Shown here: positions 22,707-34,905 of the stretch, piece by piece
How the letters are laid out: every line of letters begins with the position of its first letter
How positions within the stretch are numbered: the stretch's first letter is position 1
DNA from: Cryptomeria japonica
Lineage: Eukaryota; Streptophyta; Pinopsida; Cupressales; Cupressaceae
Length of the DNA: 64,000 nt
Assembly (NCBI RefSeq): GCF_030272615.1
Contig: NC_081414.1
Span: forward strand, 822,489,896 to 822,553,895
Direction: 5' to 3'
Program-made: the position numbers and the translations under genes
The notes under the pieces: generated by a model
The model's input: only the letters and a program-made list of their open reading frames with translations
Told to the model about the DNA's origin: nothing
Database searches by the model: none

Positions 22707-25700
22707 CTTCCCTCTCTCTCTCCCTCTCCCTCTCTCTCCCTCTCCCTCCTTCCTTCCCCTCTCTTCTCTCCCTCTCTCCCTCCCTCTACCTCTCTCTCTC
22801 TCCCTCTCTCTCCCTCTCCCCCCTCTCTCTCTCCCTCTCCCCTCTCCTCTCCCTCCCTCCCCCTACTCTCCCTCTCCCTTCCTCCATACCTCTTCTTCTC
22901 TCCAACCATCCCCACTCTTCTCTCCATCTCTCCATCCCTCTACCTCTCTCCCTCTCTCTACCTTCCCTCCCTCCCCACTCTCTATCTCTCTCTCCCTCTC
23001 TCTCCCTCTCCCTCCTTCCCTCTCTCTCTCCCTCTCCCTCCTTCCCTCTCTCTCTCCCTCTCCCTCTCTCCCTCCCCTCCCTCCTCTTCTCTCCCTATTC
23101 CTCTCTCCCTCTCTATTCCTCTCTCACTCTCTCTACCTTCCCTCCCTCCCCCCTCTACCTCTCTCCCTCTCTCTCCCTCTCCCTCCTTCCCTCTCTCTCC
23201 CTCTCCCTCCTTCAATCCCCCCTCTTCTCTCCCTCTCCATCCCTCTACCTCTCTCCCTTTCTCTACCTTCCCTCCCCCTCTCTCTCTCCCTCTCCCTCTC
23301 CCTCCTTACCTCTCTCTCTCCCTCTTCCTCTCTCTCCCTCTCCCTCCTTCCCTCCCCCCTCTTCTCTCCCTCTCTCCCTCCCTCTACCTCTCTCTACCTT
23401 CCCTCCCCCCTCTCTCCCTCTCTCCCTCCCTCTCCCTCTCCCTCTCCTTCCTTCCCTCTCTCTCTCTCTCCATCTCCCTCTCTCCCTCTCCCTCCCCCCT
23501 CTCTCTATCCCTCTCCCCTCTCCTTTCCCTCCCTCCCCACTACTCTCCCTCTTCCTTCCTTCATACACCTTCTTCTCTCCCACCCTCCCCCCTCTTCTGG
23601 CTCTCCCTCCCTCTACCTTCCCTCCCCCCCTCTCTCTCTCTCTACTTCTCCCTCCCTCTCCCTCCATCCCTCTCCCTCTCTCTCCCTCTTCCTCCTTCCC
23701 TCCCTCCTCTTCTCTCCCTCTCTCCCTTCCTCTACCTCTCTCCCTCTCTCTACCTTCCCTCCCCCCTCTCTCTCTCCCTCTCTCTCGCTCTCCCTCCTTC
23801 CCTCTCTCTCTCTCTCCCCCTCTCTCTCTCCCTCTCCCTCCCACCTCTCTCTCTCCCTCTCCCCTCTCCTTTCCCTCCCTCCCCCCTACTCTCCCTTTCC
23901 CTTCCTCCATACCCCTTCTTCTCTCCCACACTCCCCCCTCTTCTCTCCCTCTCTCCCTCTGTATACCTTCCCTCCCACCCCTCTCTCTCTCCCTCTCTCT
24001 CCCTCTCTCTCCCTCTCCCTCCTTCCCTCTCTCTCTCTCCCTCTCAATCTCCCTCCCCCTCTCTCTCTCCCTCCACCCTCTTCTCTCCCTCTCTCCCTCC
24101 CTCTACCTCTCTCCCTCTCTCTTCCTTCCCTCCTCCCTCTCTCTCTCTACCTTCCCTCCTTCTCCCTCCTTCCCTCTCTCCCTCTCTCTCCCTCTGTCTT
24201 CCTCTCCCCCCCTTTCTCTCTCCCTCTCCCCTCTCCTCTCCCTCACTGCCCCCTACTCTCCTTCTCCTTTCCTCCATACCCCTTCATCTCTTCCACCCTC
24301 CCCCCTCTTCTCTCCCTTTCTCCCTCCCCCTACCTCTCTCCCTCTCTCTACCTTCCCTCCCTCCCCCCTCCCTCTCTCCCTCTATCTCCCTCTCCCTCCT
24401 TCCCTCTCTCTCTCCCTCTCCTTCTCTCTCCTTCTCCGTCCTTCCCTCCCCCCTCTTCTCTCCCTCTCTCCCTCCATCTACCTCTCTCCCTCTCTCTACC
24501 TTCCCTCTCCCCTCTCTCTCTCTCTCTCCCTCTCTCTCCCTATCCCACCTTCCCTCTCTCTCTCTCTCCCTCTCCCTCCTTCTATCCCCCCTCTTCTCTC
24601 CCTCTCTCCCTCCCTCTACCTCTCTCCTCTCTACCTTCCCTCCCCCTCTCTCTCTCTCTCTCCCTCCCTCTCCCTCTCCCTATTTCCCTCTCTCTCTCTC
24701 TCTCTCCCTCTCCCTCTCTCTCCCTTTCCCTCCTTCCCTACTTCCCTCCACCCTCTTCTCTCCCTCTCTCCCTCCCTCTACCTCTCTCCCTCTCTCCACC
24801 TTCCCTCCCCCATCTCTCTCTCCCTCTCTCTCCCTCTCCCTCCTTGCCTCTCACCCTCCGCCTCTCCATCTCTCCTTCTCTCTCCCCCCTTTCTCTCTCC
24901 CTCTCCCCTCTCCTCTCCCTCCCTGCCCCTACTCTCCCTCTCCCTTCCTCCATACCCCTTCTTCTCTCAAACCCTCCCCCCTCTTCTCTCCCTCCCTCTA
25001 CCTCTCTCCCTCCCTCTACCTTCCCTCTCCCCTCTCTCTCTCTCTCTACCTCTCTCTCCCTTTTCATCATTCCCTCTCTCTCTCCCTCTCCCTCTCTCTC
25101 CCTCTCCCTCCTTCCCTCCCCCCTCTTCTATTCCTCTCTCCCTCCCTCTACCTCTCTCCCTCTCTCTACCTTCCATCCCCCCTCTCTCTCTCCCTCTCTC
25201 TCCCTCTCCCTCCCCTCTATCTATCCCTCTCCATCTCGCCCTCTCCCTCCCCCTCTCTCTCTCCCTCTCCCCTACTCTCCATTTCCCTTCCTCCATACCC
25301 CTTCTTCTCTCCCACCCTCCCCCCTCTTCTCTCCCTCTCTCCCTCCCTCTACCTCTCTCCCTCTCTCTACCTTCCCTACCCCCTATCTCTCTCTCTCCCT
25401 CTCTCTCCCTCTCTCTCCTTCCCTCTCTCTCAATCCCTATCCCTCTCTGTCCCCCCCCTCTCTCCCTCTCTCTCCCTCTCCCTCCTTCCCTCTCTCTCTC
25501 TCCCTATCACTCTCTGTCCTCCCTCTCTCTCTCCATTCCCCCTCATCTCTCCCTCCCTCTACCTCTCTCCCTCTCTACCTTCCCTCCCTCTCTCTTTCCC
25601 TCTCCCTCTCTCTCCCTTTCCCTCCTTCCCTCTCCCCTCTTCTCTCCCTCTCTCCCTCCCTCTCCCTCCTTCCCTCCCCCCTCTTCTCTCCCTCTCTCCC

Positions 25701-25820
25701 TCCCCCTACCTCTCTCCCTCTCCCCTCTCCTCTCCCTCCTCCTCTCTCTCTCCCTCTCCCCTCTCCTCTCCCTCCCTCCCCCCTACTCTCCCTCTCCCTT
25801 CCTCCATACCCCTTCTTCTC
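22297..25820. repeat. CT-rich (polypyrimidine) satellite-like array, proximal part
   Basis: This is 3.5 kb of almost pure CCCTCTCT-type DNA. It is not a simple microsatellite: a landmark block CCTCCATACCCCTTCTTCTC recurs at about 22531, 22881, 23559, 23904, 24271, 24947, 25290 and 25801. The spacings are near 345-367 bp or twice that (676-678), with one of 511. A ~345-bp higher-order unit has therefore been amplified, with the landmark lost in some copies. The very long Ser/Leu/Pro-rich frame on plus is a by-product of few stop codons in CT repeats. Confidence 0.92.
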
Positions 25821-27409
25821 TGATGGGATGGGCTTTGGGATAGACTAGCCAAGTCTACGCTCTTGGATCCTTTCCTTGGATCACCTAGTGTTCTCCACAC
25901 ACCCTAGGGTCTCTAGGACTTCCCTTTACTTGGGGAATCCCATGACCATTCCCAATCCACCCACCAATGAGTTGCAATACTGTTCCTAAGGTCTCACCTA
26001 CTCATGAGACTCAAACCCCTTACTATGGCTAATAAGGGCTAGTCTTGTTCCACACCTTCCAAGGTTTTAGCAAGGTTGTTTCATGTCCATTTCATGGTCT
26101 ATCCACCCATTCATGAGCCCCCAGGAGGTTTCAATATTCTAACCCCTTACTGATTTCACAAATTTATGTTTTTGCCTTCAAATAGGGCTACAAGGAAGAG
26201 CCCCTATTAGGCCTCCTAACCGGTGTTCTAAGGCTCCCTCTCACAAATGATGCACAAACAACCCTAACTCCCAAAATGGACTTCCATTCAATTGGCAAGG
26301 GCTCAAGGATTTTCTAGGTTTAGGGCCTCCAAGTGGCCGTACAGTGCTTAGGGCAAATTTTGGGGTTTTAAGGGTTTTGTGAGGGTTTCTAGGGTTTGCA
26401 TGGGTCATAGTGAGTACTTTGAGTTTTAGCCACCTTGTTTGGATTGGTGGAGACTTCTCCTTCACACTAATGATGCTTCAAACACTCCTCTACACTTCCT
26501 CCAAAGGATGCTCTCTCCACTAACCAACCTTTCTCTTCAAGAACTCTACACCAACAACCATTCCTAACCAGGCACTGTCCAGTCTCGCCTAGGAATGGGT
26601 CTTTGCTCAGCCTCCTTGCATTTACAAGGGCCCTGCTTGCTTGGGACTATAGTATAATGTCTTCACATCCATTCCCCATGGTTTCATGGTGGTTCCACAA
26701 TGAGGAATGGAGTTAAGACTTCATTTGCACAACCAGTCCAAAACTGGACAGTGAGACTACAACTTACAAATTATTTACAAACACACTCAATCGGTAAACA
26801 AAAAGCTAATCCAATCATTGACAATGAAGATATCTACACCATAGAAGACATTTCACATAGTTTGGCACACAAATCAATCCATTAGTTCACTTGGTAACTT
26901 CATTCAATCTGACTGGTAACCAACAAAATAGTCACAGTCAATTGAGTTTGCTTGGGCCGTACAATCTCTAACATCCCCCCTATAAATTTAGGGTTTGAAA
27001 ATACTTATACTACCCATATCTCGGTCAATGTGCCAAAATTAGGGCTCTCCATGCACAACAAGGTTCTATGACCATTTTTGGAGGAAAAGTTGCTTGACAA
27101 CTTTTAAAAGTTGTCAAGCAACTTTTTCATCTTTTCAACAACTTTGCCATTGTTGCTTTTCATGACTCCTAAGCCTATTTTGGGCTATCCTAAGGACAAC
27201 AACATGCCAATAAGGCCTAACACACACTCTAGGCACACTCAACCTCTCCTACACAAGTAATCACAAATAAAACACTAAGGACCTAAAACTCGGACCTAGT
27301 CTAGCACACATGAGCTCATAGCTCTTATTCACGTACAATGGCTTCTAAAGAAGCATAGCACCAACAAGACAAAGAAAGAGAAAGAGTTTGGAAGGGTTCT
27401 CCTGCACCA
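25821..27409 (-). repeat. Gypsy 3' LTR
   Basis: 1589 bp, TGATGGGATGG...CTGCACCA on plus. It aligns end to end with 33143-34732. In the first ~76 bases I count five differences, so the insertion is not recent. It contains the inverted pair AAGTTGCTTGACAACTT / AAAGTTGTCAAGCAACTTT near 27088-27126, a likely stem-loop. Confidence 0.94.
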
Positions 27410-27425
27410 TAATCCCCCTTTGCAC
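27410..27425 (-). promoter_or_regulatory. Gypsy polypurine tract
   Basis: Element orientation reads GTGCAAAGGGGGATTA directly against the 3' LTR. The solo LTR begins immediately beyond it. Confidence 0.8.
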
Positions 27426-28485
27426 ACTATAGGTCTTGGGGACAACTAAGGGGGGGGGGGGGTGAATCAGTTGTCTAATAAATTCAAACCAAAATCTTAT
27501 TAACCAACTTATTGCTTAATACCGGTAAGACAGTTAAGTATGTCGGTAAACAGTATTAATAGAAAATTGCTATACTGGTAAGAATTAAGGCATGAAACAT
27601 AAAAATAAAGTCATCCACAACACATGACACAAATATTTGTATGTGGAAACCCTGTAAGGGGAAAAACCATGGTGGGAAAGCTTACCCACAATCAGATGAT
27701 ACTACTGCAAATAGTAAGTGTACAAGAGGTGTTTGCACATGTAGAAAGGCCAACAGCCTAGAGCTCACTGCTCAAACACAAATGGGAGTCACACTGACTA
27801 CAGTTGGATGGTTAAATCCAATAAGAATGTACTACAGAAAATAGCATCTTCATATGCTGGATTCAGTACCAGTGTAATGTTGATATGCTTCTACAAAAAC
27901 CTAACTTCACCTTCAAATGATGTCTTTGTGTATATCTTTGCTTGATCTTGTATATATGCTTCCTTAAATATTTTTTGCATTCCACATTTGATCTTACAAA
28001 TGAGATCTTACATTTATACCATACCCGAAGACCAATTTTAGTAGATCGGCTCTACAAGATATTACAATAAAAACATTTTACAAATAATACAATATCCGAT
28101 GCAATAATCGATTAAACATGTCGGCTTAATGCATTTACAACAATAATAAATCATCTCCATAGCGTGCCATGTTGATTTGAAAAAGATAAACCTGCTGGTG
28201 TAACCCTAGATAACTTGGACCTATTTGTCAGTAAAAGAAAATATGCAAATAAGAATATATCAATGATATTACTTCAAGGAAAAGTGTCCACATGATGTCT
28301 TCGACATTACCAAGTGTCTTCCATGTCATTGCAGGTACCGATGAACATTATATCCTGCCGGTTAACCATATACCGGTGATTGTTTGAACAATTTATTGAT
28401 TGCCGGTGAACATTGCTGGATGTCCAAAGTAGGTGTATTTAGCAGGTGTTGACATCAATGACAAAACCATACCAAAATACCAACA
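27426..28485 (-). repeat. Solo LTR of the Copia-2 family inside Gypsy
   Basis: This ~1060 bp segment matches the Copia-2 LTRs throughout: the G12 run plus TGAATCAGTTGT near 27450, the AACCATGGTGGGAAA segment, and the end ATACCAACA. There are no internal sequences. It is bounded by TGCAC (27421-27425) and CGCAC (28486-28490), a likely 4/5 target duplication. The first bases are degraded relative to TGTTAGG. Orientation is the same as Copia-2. It most likely arose by LTR-LTR recombination. Confidence 0.88.
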
Positions 28486-28492
28486 CGCACAA

Positions 28493-29170
28493 CTAAGAAA
28501 TAGAAGAAGAGATGAGAGCCGAGTCTATCCCAAGTGTCTTGAACCTGCTCTCCTCCACCCATGTAGCTTCAGATACTAGTTGATCTGCCCATTTCACTAA
28601 GTGCTCCATGTAGACCTGGTGTCTAGTAGATTTCTTCACCCTTGATTCTGAGATCTCCTCTGCTTTAGGCTTCTTCATTTGAGGTAAGGTATTTACATCA
28701 AAGTCTTGTAATACCCTAGGTTGGTTCTCAGTCTGCCCTGCTATCTCTCCCTTGTACATTACCAGATCAGCAACATTGAAGACTAGTGAAATGGCTAAGT
28801 TTGAAGGTAAATCAACCTTATAGGTGTTCTCACCATATCTTGCCATAATTTGACAAGGTCCTACCCTCTTCATCTATAGTTTGGTAGGCTTACCACTTTG
28901 CATCCTAGCTTTGCTCAAATGGACCATCACATAGTCACCCACCTTGAACTGAACCTCTCTCCTTTTCTCATCCATTTTGGCCTTCAATTTTTGAGTGGAT
29001 TCAAGGATGGCCTTCTTAACCTGCTCTTGGACTTCCTTGATGGTTTGAGTGAAGTCCTCTTCTTGCCCACTCTTCATCTCCAAAGTACTAAGGTCTCTCA
29101 ACTCACATACTCCTTTTGGATGTCTATCATAGACAATCTCAAAAGGACTCTTTCCTATGGTCCTATTCAC
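28493..29170 (-). pseudogene. Gypsy integrase C-terminus and chromodomain-like tail
   Basis: 29170-28874 covers the integrase C-terminal region (NRTIGKSPFEIVYDRHPKGV, then VQFKVGDYVMVHLSK). 28873-28493 continues with a GPCQIMARYGENTYKVDLPS segment and ends with a chromodomain-like motif (QVYMEHLVKWADQLVSEATW). In chromoviruses this tail directs integration to particular chromatin. One stop separates the two frames, and another lies between this and the integrase core. Confidence 0.85.
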
Positions 29171-29212
29171 ACTGTCATTATATGCATACTTTGCTTGAAG
29201 AATGATTAGACC

Positions 29213-29980
29213 CTATGTCTGCCCATACTCCTTAGTTAAACACCTCAACAAGTTTCCCAACACTCTATTAATGACTTCAGTTTGACCACCTATTTGTGGA
29301 TGGTAAGCTAAGCTAAATGAGAGATTATTTCCAAGTCTCTTCCATAGAGTTTTCCAAAAATGGCCCATGAGCTTGCTATCCCTATATGAAACAATTCTTA
29401 AAGGGAGTCCATGAATTCTAACAATCTCCTTAAAGAAGAGATGTGCAACATAGCTAGCATCATGTGTAGCTTTGCATGGAATGAAATGGCTCATCTTGGA
29501 AAATCTATCTACTACCACATAGATGTTGTCCATACCTATCTTTGTCTTGGGAAGTCCTACTACAAAGTCCATGCTTATGCATTCCCAGGGCCTATTTGGG
29601 ACTGGCAATGGTTGATAGAGACCAGCATTGCTTGATCCTCCTTTTTCTCTTTGGCACGCACCACATTGTTCTACATATCTTTTCGCATCTCCTAGCAACT
29701 TTGGCCAATAGTAGTACCTTTGTACTAAATCCAAGGTTTTGTTAATCCCAAAGTGTCCACTCAAACTTCCATTATGCTTCTCTTGGATGAGGTTCTCCCT
29801 CATGGATCCTCTAGGTACACACAACTGGTTACCCTTGAACAAGAGACCATTTTGGAGAGTGTAATCTACATACTCACCATGGAAATGGTTATCAAACTCC
29901 TTGCAAACCTTGTAAGCTGATGAGAAGTCTTCATCTCCTTCATAGAAGTCTTTGAAACCTTCTATTCCTATGCTCTGCAA
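29213..29980 (-). pseudogene. Gypsy integrase zinc finger and catalytic core
   Basis: The frame shows the His-rich start (KHNGSLSGHFGINKT), CGACQ for the zinc finger, SMDFVVGLP with the first Asp, RIVSYRDSKLMGHFWKTL with the second Asp region, and GGQTEVINR with the catalytic Glu. In the second motif the usual SDRD reads SYRD. The frame is open from 29980 to 29213. Confidence 0.92.
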
Positions 29981-30480
29981 CTATAACTCTTGAACAGTCA
30001 ATAACTTCTTGCTCAATGCATCTGCCACCTTGTTAAGTTGTCCCTTCTTATGCTTGATGGTGAAGGTGAAGGATTGGAGGTATTCCATCCATTTTAGATG
30101 TCTATTGCTTAGCTTATCTTGAGTGTTAATGTAGCTTAATGCTTGGTTGTCTGTGAACACCACAAATTCCTTTGGGAGTAGGTAATTCCTCCATTTCTCT
30201 GGGGACTGTACTAATGCATATAACTCTAGGTCATAGGTTGAGTACTTCTTCTTTGCTTCATTAAGCTTCTCACTGAAAAATGCCACAGGTCTTCCCTCTT
30301 GACTTAACACACCACCTACTGCAACTCCACTTGCATCACACTCCAAGGTTAATAACTTATGAAGTGTAGGTAGGAGAAGGATGGGTTTGGTGGCTACTTC
30401 TTGTTCAACAATTGAAATGCTTTGTCTGCCTACTCAGTCCATTTAAACTTAGTTTTAAGTCCTCCCTTAATGGTGTCAAG
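29981..30480 (-). pseudogene. Gypsy RNase H domain
   Basis: MECDASGVAVGGVLSQEGRP carries the first Asp. YSTYDLELYALVQS carries the next acidic residue and FTDNQALSYI the following Asp. HLKWMEYLQSF and ADALSKK complete the RT-RNase H type seen in Gypsy. The connection to RT (30347-30480) contains a stop and a frame change. Confidence 0.9.
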
Positions 30481-30483
30481 GAC

Positions 30484-31330
30484 TTATGCACATATACCAC
30501 TAAAATTCCTCACAAATTTCCTATAGAATTGAGCTAATCCATGGAAACTCCTAACTTCAGTCCCTGTTCTAGGTGCAGGCCAATTCAAGATTGCCTCCAC
30601 TTTGCTTGGATCCATCTTCAAGGTTCCCTTAGACACCACAAATCCTAAGTAAACTAGCTCTTGCTTCATGAAGTCGCACTTCTCTAGGTTGATGGATAAT
30701 TTCTCCTCATGCAACCTTTCTAAGACTAACCTCAAATGCTCAAGGTGCTCCTCTTTGGTTCTGCTATAGATGAGAATGTCGTCTAGGTACACCATCACAA
30801 ACTTGCCTATGATTTCTTTTAACACCTCATTCATCAACCTCATGAAGGTGCTTGGGGCATTGGTAAGTCCAAATGGCATCACAAGCCACTCATCTAACCC
30901 CTCTGTGGTCTTAAAAGCAGTTTTCCACTCATCTCCTTCCTAAATCCTAATCTGATGGTAACCACTCTTAAGGTCCAATTTGGTGAAGTACATAGGACCC
31001 CCTAAATAGTCCATTAGATCCTCTATTCTAGGAATACGAAATCTGTACCTTATGGTGATCCTATTGATTACCCTTGAGTTGGTACATAGTCTCCACTTAC
31101 CTCTTTTTTTGGATGCTAGCACTACCAGGACTGCACATGGGCTGATGCTCTTCTTAATCAGTCCTTGTTCCAATAAATCTTGCACTTGTCTTGCTACCTT
31201 CTTATTCTAATCAGGTGTGAGTGTATATGCTTCCTTATTAGGCAAGGATGCACTAGGGACAAAGTCTATTTGATGGCTAATAGACCTTCTAGGTGGGAGT
31301 GTTGCAGGTGCTCCATCACTCACTATATCC
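30484..31330 (-). pseudogene. Gypsy reverse transcriptase
   Basis: 31185-30940 shows the palm start (KWRLCTNSRVINRITIRYRF, TKLDLKSGYHQIRI). 30882-30484 shows [20 protein letters not shown] and the catalytic [10 protein letters not shown], then [20 protein letters not shown]. Both Asp of YLDD are retained, as is the Asp of LDLKSGYH. A TAG stop near 30939 divides the domain, and the first motif has Thr where the usual sequence is CVDYR. Confidence 0.92.
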
Positions 31331-31347
31331 TTATACTCTTGTAACAT

Positions 31348-31977
31348 CTATTCAACTTCCTTAGGTACCTCTATCTGCAACTTATCTTCTTCCTCCTTTG
31401 GTTTGACAAAGATGGCACACTTTACTATCTCCTCCTCATGTAGCAGGTTTAAGAATTCTTTATCGGTAGCCAATAGAACAATACGTGTCTTTGAAGTTCC
31501 TTCTTCATCCTCTGTCAAAGACTGAATCTTGAAAGTTTTGTTGTCCTTCTTGAAGGAAATGGAGTTCTCCTCTTCATCATAGATCACCTTCCTATCAAAT
31601 TGCTAGGGTCTACCTAGTAATAGGTGACAAGCATCCATGGGCAACACATCACAAAGGATCTTATCCTTGTATCCTCCAATAGAAAACTCTACCCAAGTCT
31701 GTTCATTGACAAGCACACTTTGTCCTTTGCTCAACCAAGTCACCTTGTAAGGGCTAGTGTGGGGTATTCTTGTGAGTTTCAACTTCCTAATTGCCTCTTC
31801 TGATATGATGTTGTCAGTTGATCCTGAATCAACTATCACTTTGCACACTTTACCAAGAATTTTGCATCTCACCCTAAACAATGCTCTCCTATGTTTGGGT
31901 TCCTCCTTAACTGATTGTCTGATCAAAATCCTATTGAACATCAGATTATCACCAATTTTTGATTCAATTTGATCCAC
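31348..31977 (-). pseudogene. Gypsy aspartic protease and linker
   Basis: 31977-31603 contains KVIVDSGSTDNIISEEAIRK, an Asp-Ser-Gly protease active site, followed by DVLPMDACHLLLGRP, the flap/second-strand motif typical of Gypsy proteases. After one stop, 31587-31348 encodes an acidic, Lys/Glu-rich linker to RT. Confidence 0.9.
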
Positions 31978-31995
31978 ATCCGGTGTCTTGTTTCT

Positions 31996-33000
31996 TTATG
32001 AGTCTTCTTGAGCATAAGCAACCCTCTTTCCACTGTTTGATGATGTAGGTTTGTTAGGGCATCTATATGTCGGCTGTCCCAACTGTCCACAGTTGTAACA
32101 CTTCATAGTTGCAAAGTAGCAGTTACCTCTACCATTACCTCTACCCCTCCTTGGACCACCTTGTGCACCTCTCCCTCTAGAATGGCCCCCTCTGAGATTG
32201 GCTTCTCCTTGGTTCTTTGGCTTATTTGCCTTGCTTTGGTAACCACCTCGATGACTCATTTGGTCTCTACCTCTACCTCTACTCTTGTTATTAGAGTCTC
32301 CTTTCCTTTTGTTCCTCTCTTCCACCTTGACAGAAAGCTAATGACATTTTTGAATAGTAGTAGGAGTCCATAGGCTTATCTCCTCTTGAATGTTCCACTT
32401 TAGGCCTCTTAGATACCTAGCCACCTTAATAGATTCATCTTCTTAGATTTTGGATCTAAGACAAAGTTTTTGAAATTCTTCAGTGTAGGAGGTCACATCA
32501 AGGTCTTTTTGCTTCAATCCCTATCTTTTGTTGTGAAGTTGGACTTCATAATCCTTTGGCAAGTAGTTCTCCCTAACCTTACTTGCCATGGCCTTACAAT
32601 TGGCAATAGGTAGCTTCCCCATGCTGATTCTCACCTCTTGCAAGTATTTCCACCATGTCAAGGCTGCTCCCCTTAATCTTGATTTGGCAACCTTAACCTT
32701 TTGAGACTCTGTCACTCCCTCACACTCAAAGTGATTTTCCATACCCTCAATCCATTCCATAATGGTGTCAATATCCATCCTTCCATTGAAAAGTGGCAAT
32801 CCTTCAAATGCTTTTGTATTCAAAACCTTAATGGACTTTAGAAAAGGTTCTTCATTGATTATAGGGTCTGGTTCAGGTATGATGTCATCTATGTCAATAG
32901 CCTTCTTGCCTCTATCCTTGGTGTACTCACCTCCAAGTCCTTGTGCCCCCTGATCAACCACTTCTTGCAGTTTGTCCCTTATCTCACTCATAGCAACTTC
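31996..33000 (-). pseudogene. Gypsy gag
   Basis: 32991-32521 holds the retrotrans_gag core (EWIEGMENHFECEGVTESQK, ALTWWKYLQ). 32325-31996 has an Arg/Gly-rich basic region and a zinc knuckle, CYNCGQLGQPTYRC, whose zinc-binding His is Gln. Stops and a frame change lie in 32330-32520. Upstream, 33000-33060 continues as a coiled-coil-like start near the primer site. Confidence 0.88.
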
Positions 33001-33127
33001 AAGGAGCCTATTTTTCTCCTTCTACTCTTCTACCTCCCTAGCCAGCTCTACATTAGTGACCATTCTACTTTGCCCTACTGATTCACTAGTATATAGAGAC
33101 ATACACAATCCAATAAATATTTAACTC

Positions 33128-33139
33128 GCTCTGATACCA
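33128..33139 (-). promoter_or_regulatory. Gypsy tRNA primer-binding site
   Basis: TGGTATCAGAGC in element orientation, followed by GAG; a perfect 12-base match to the initiator-Met-tRNA complement, 3 bases from the LTR. Confidence 0.92.
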
Positions 33140-33142
33140 ATT

Positions 33143-34732
33143 TGATGGGATGGGGTTTAGGATAAACTAGCCAAGTCTATGCTCTTGGATCCTTTCCTTG
33201 GATCACCTGGTGTTCTCCACACACCCTAGGGTCTCTAGGACTTCCCTTTTCTTTGGTAATCCTCTGACCATTCCCAATCCACCCACCAATGAGTTGCAAT
33301 ACTGTTCCTAAGGTCTCACCTACTCATGAGACTCAAACCCCTTACTATGGCTAATAAGGGCTAGACTTGTTCCACACCTTCCAAGGTCTTAGAAAGGTTG
33401 TTTCAAGTCCATTTCATGGTCTATCCACCCATTCATGAGCCCCCAAGAGGTTTCAAGATTCTAACCCCTTACCGATTTCACAAATTTATGTTTTTGCCTT
33501 CAAATAGGGCTATAAGGAAGAGCCCCTATTAGGCCTCCTAACCAATCTTCTAGGACTCCCTCTCACAAATGATGCAAAAACAACCCTAACTCCCAAAATG
33601 GACTACCATTCAATTGGCAAGGGCTCAAGGATTTTCTAGGTTTTGGGCCTCCAAGTGGTCGTACAGTGCCTAGGGCAAATTTTGGGGTTTTTAAGGGTTT
33701 TGTGAGGGTTTCTAGGGTCTACCTGGGTCACAGTGAGTACTTTGAGTTTTAGCCACCTTTTTTGGATTGGTGGAGACTACTCCTTCACACTAATTATGCT
33801 TCAAACACTCCTTTTCACTTCCTCCAAAGGATGCTCTCTCCACTAGCCAACCTTTCTCTTCAAGACCTCTGTACCAATAGCCATTCCTAACCGGGCACTA
33901 TCCAGTTTCACCTAGGAATGGGTCTTTTCTTGGCCTCCTTGCATTTCCAAGGGCCCTTATTTCTTGGGACTATATTATAGGGTCTTCACATCCATTCCCC
34001 ATGGTTTCATGGTGGTTCCACAATGGGGAATGGAGTTAAGACTTGATTTGCTCAACCAGTCCAAAACTGGACAGTGAGACTACAACTTACAAATTATTTA
34101 CAAAAACACTCAACCGTTAAAAAAAAAGCTAATCCAATCACTAAAAATGAAGATATCTACACCATAGAAGACATTTCACATAGTTTTGCACACAAATCAA
34201 TCCATTAGTTCACTCAGTAACTTCATTCAATCTAACTGGTAACCAACAAAACAATCACAGTCAATTGAGTTTGCTTGGGTTGTACAATCTCTGACATCCC
34301 CCCTATCAATTTAGGGGTTGAAAATACTTATACTACCCATACCTTGGTTTGTGTGCTAAAATTAGGGCTCTCCATGTACAACAAGGGTCTATGACCATTT
34401 TTGGAGGAAAAGTTGCTTAACAACTTTTAAAAGTTGTCATGCAACTTTTGCATCTTTTGAGCAACTTTGCCATTGTTGCTTTTCATGACTCCTAAGCCTA
34501 TTTTGGGGTATCCTAAGGACAAAAACATGACAATAAGGCCTAACACACACTCTAGGCACACTCAACCTCTCCTGCACAAGAAATCACAAATAAAACACTA
34601 AGGACCTAAAACTAGGACCTAGTCTAGCACACATGAGCTCATGGCTCTTATTCATGTACAGTCGCTTCTAAAGAAGCATAACACAAACAAGACAAATAAA
34701 GAGAAAGAGTTTGGAAGGGTGCTCCTACACCA
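33143..34732 (-). repeat. Gypsy 5' LTR
   Basis: 1590 bp, TGATGGGATGG...CTACACCA on plus; the partner of 25821-27409. TTCTC follows at 34733-34737. Confidence 0.94.
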
Positions 34733-34815
34733 TTCTCTCCCACCCTCCCCCCTCTTCTCTCCCTCTCTCCCTCCCTGCTTCCCTTTCACCCCTTCTCCTC
34801 TCTCCCTTCCCCCTA

Positions 34816-34889
<74 letters not shown>

Positions 34890-34905
34890 CCTCACTCCCT
34901 TTTCA
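34733..34905. repeat. CT array, distal part
   Basis: Continuation of the array after Gypsy: TTCTCTCCCACCCTCCCCCC rejoins the landmark block interrupted at 25820. It ends with about 35 perfect CT units (34811-34884) and a short C/T-rich tail. Confidence 0.93.

Larger units (their letters stand above)
25821..34732 (-). mobile_element. Gypsy (chromovirus-like) LTR retrotransposon
   Basis: 8.9 kb on the minus strand, flanked by TTCTC (25816-25820 and 34733-34737), inserted in the CT array exactly inside one landmark block. The order in element orientation is 5' LTR, primer site, gag, protease, RT, RNase H, integrase, chromodomain-like tail, polypurine tract, 3' LTR; integrase last defines Gypsy. 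A solo Copia-2-type LTR sits between pol and the 3' LTR. Pol is broken by several stops and frameshifts. Confidence 0.95.

Noticed and set aside
22247-25848. A 1198-codon Ser/Leu/Pro-rich open frame on plus
   Set aside because: It follows the CT repeat exactly. CT repeats contain almost no stop codons, and the opposite strand shows similar Glu/Arg/Gly frames.
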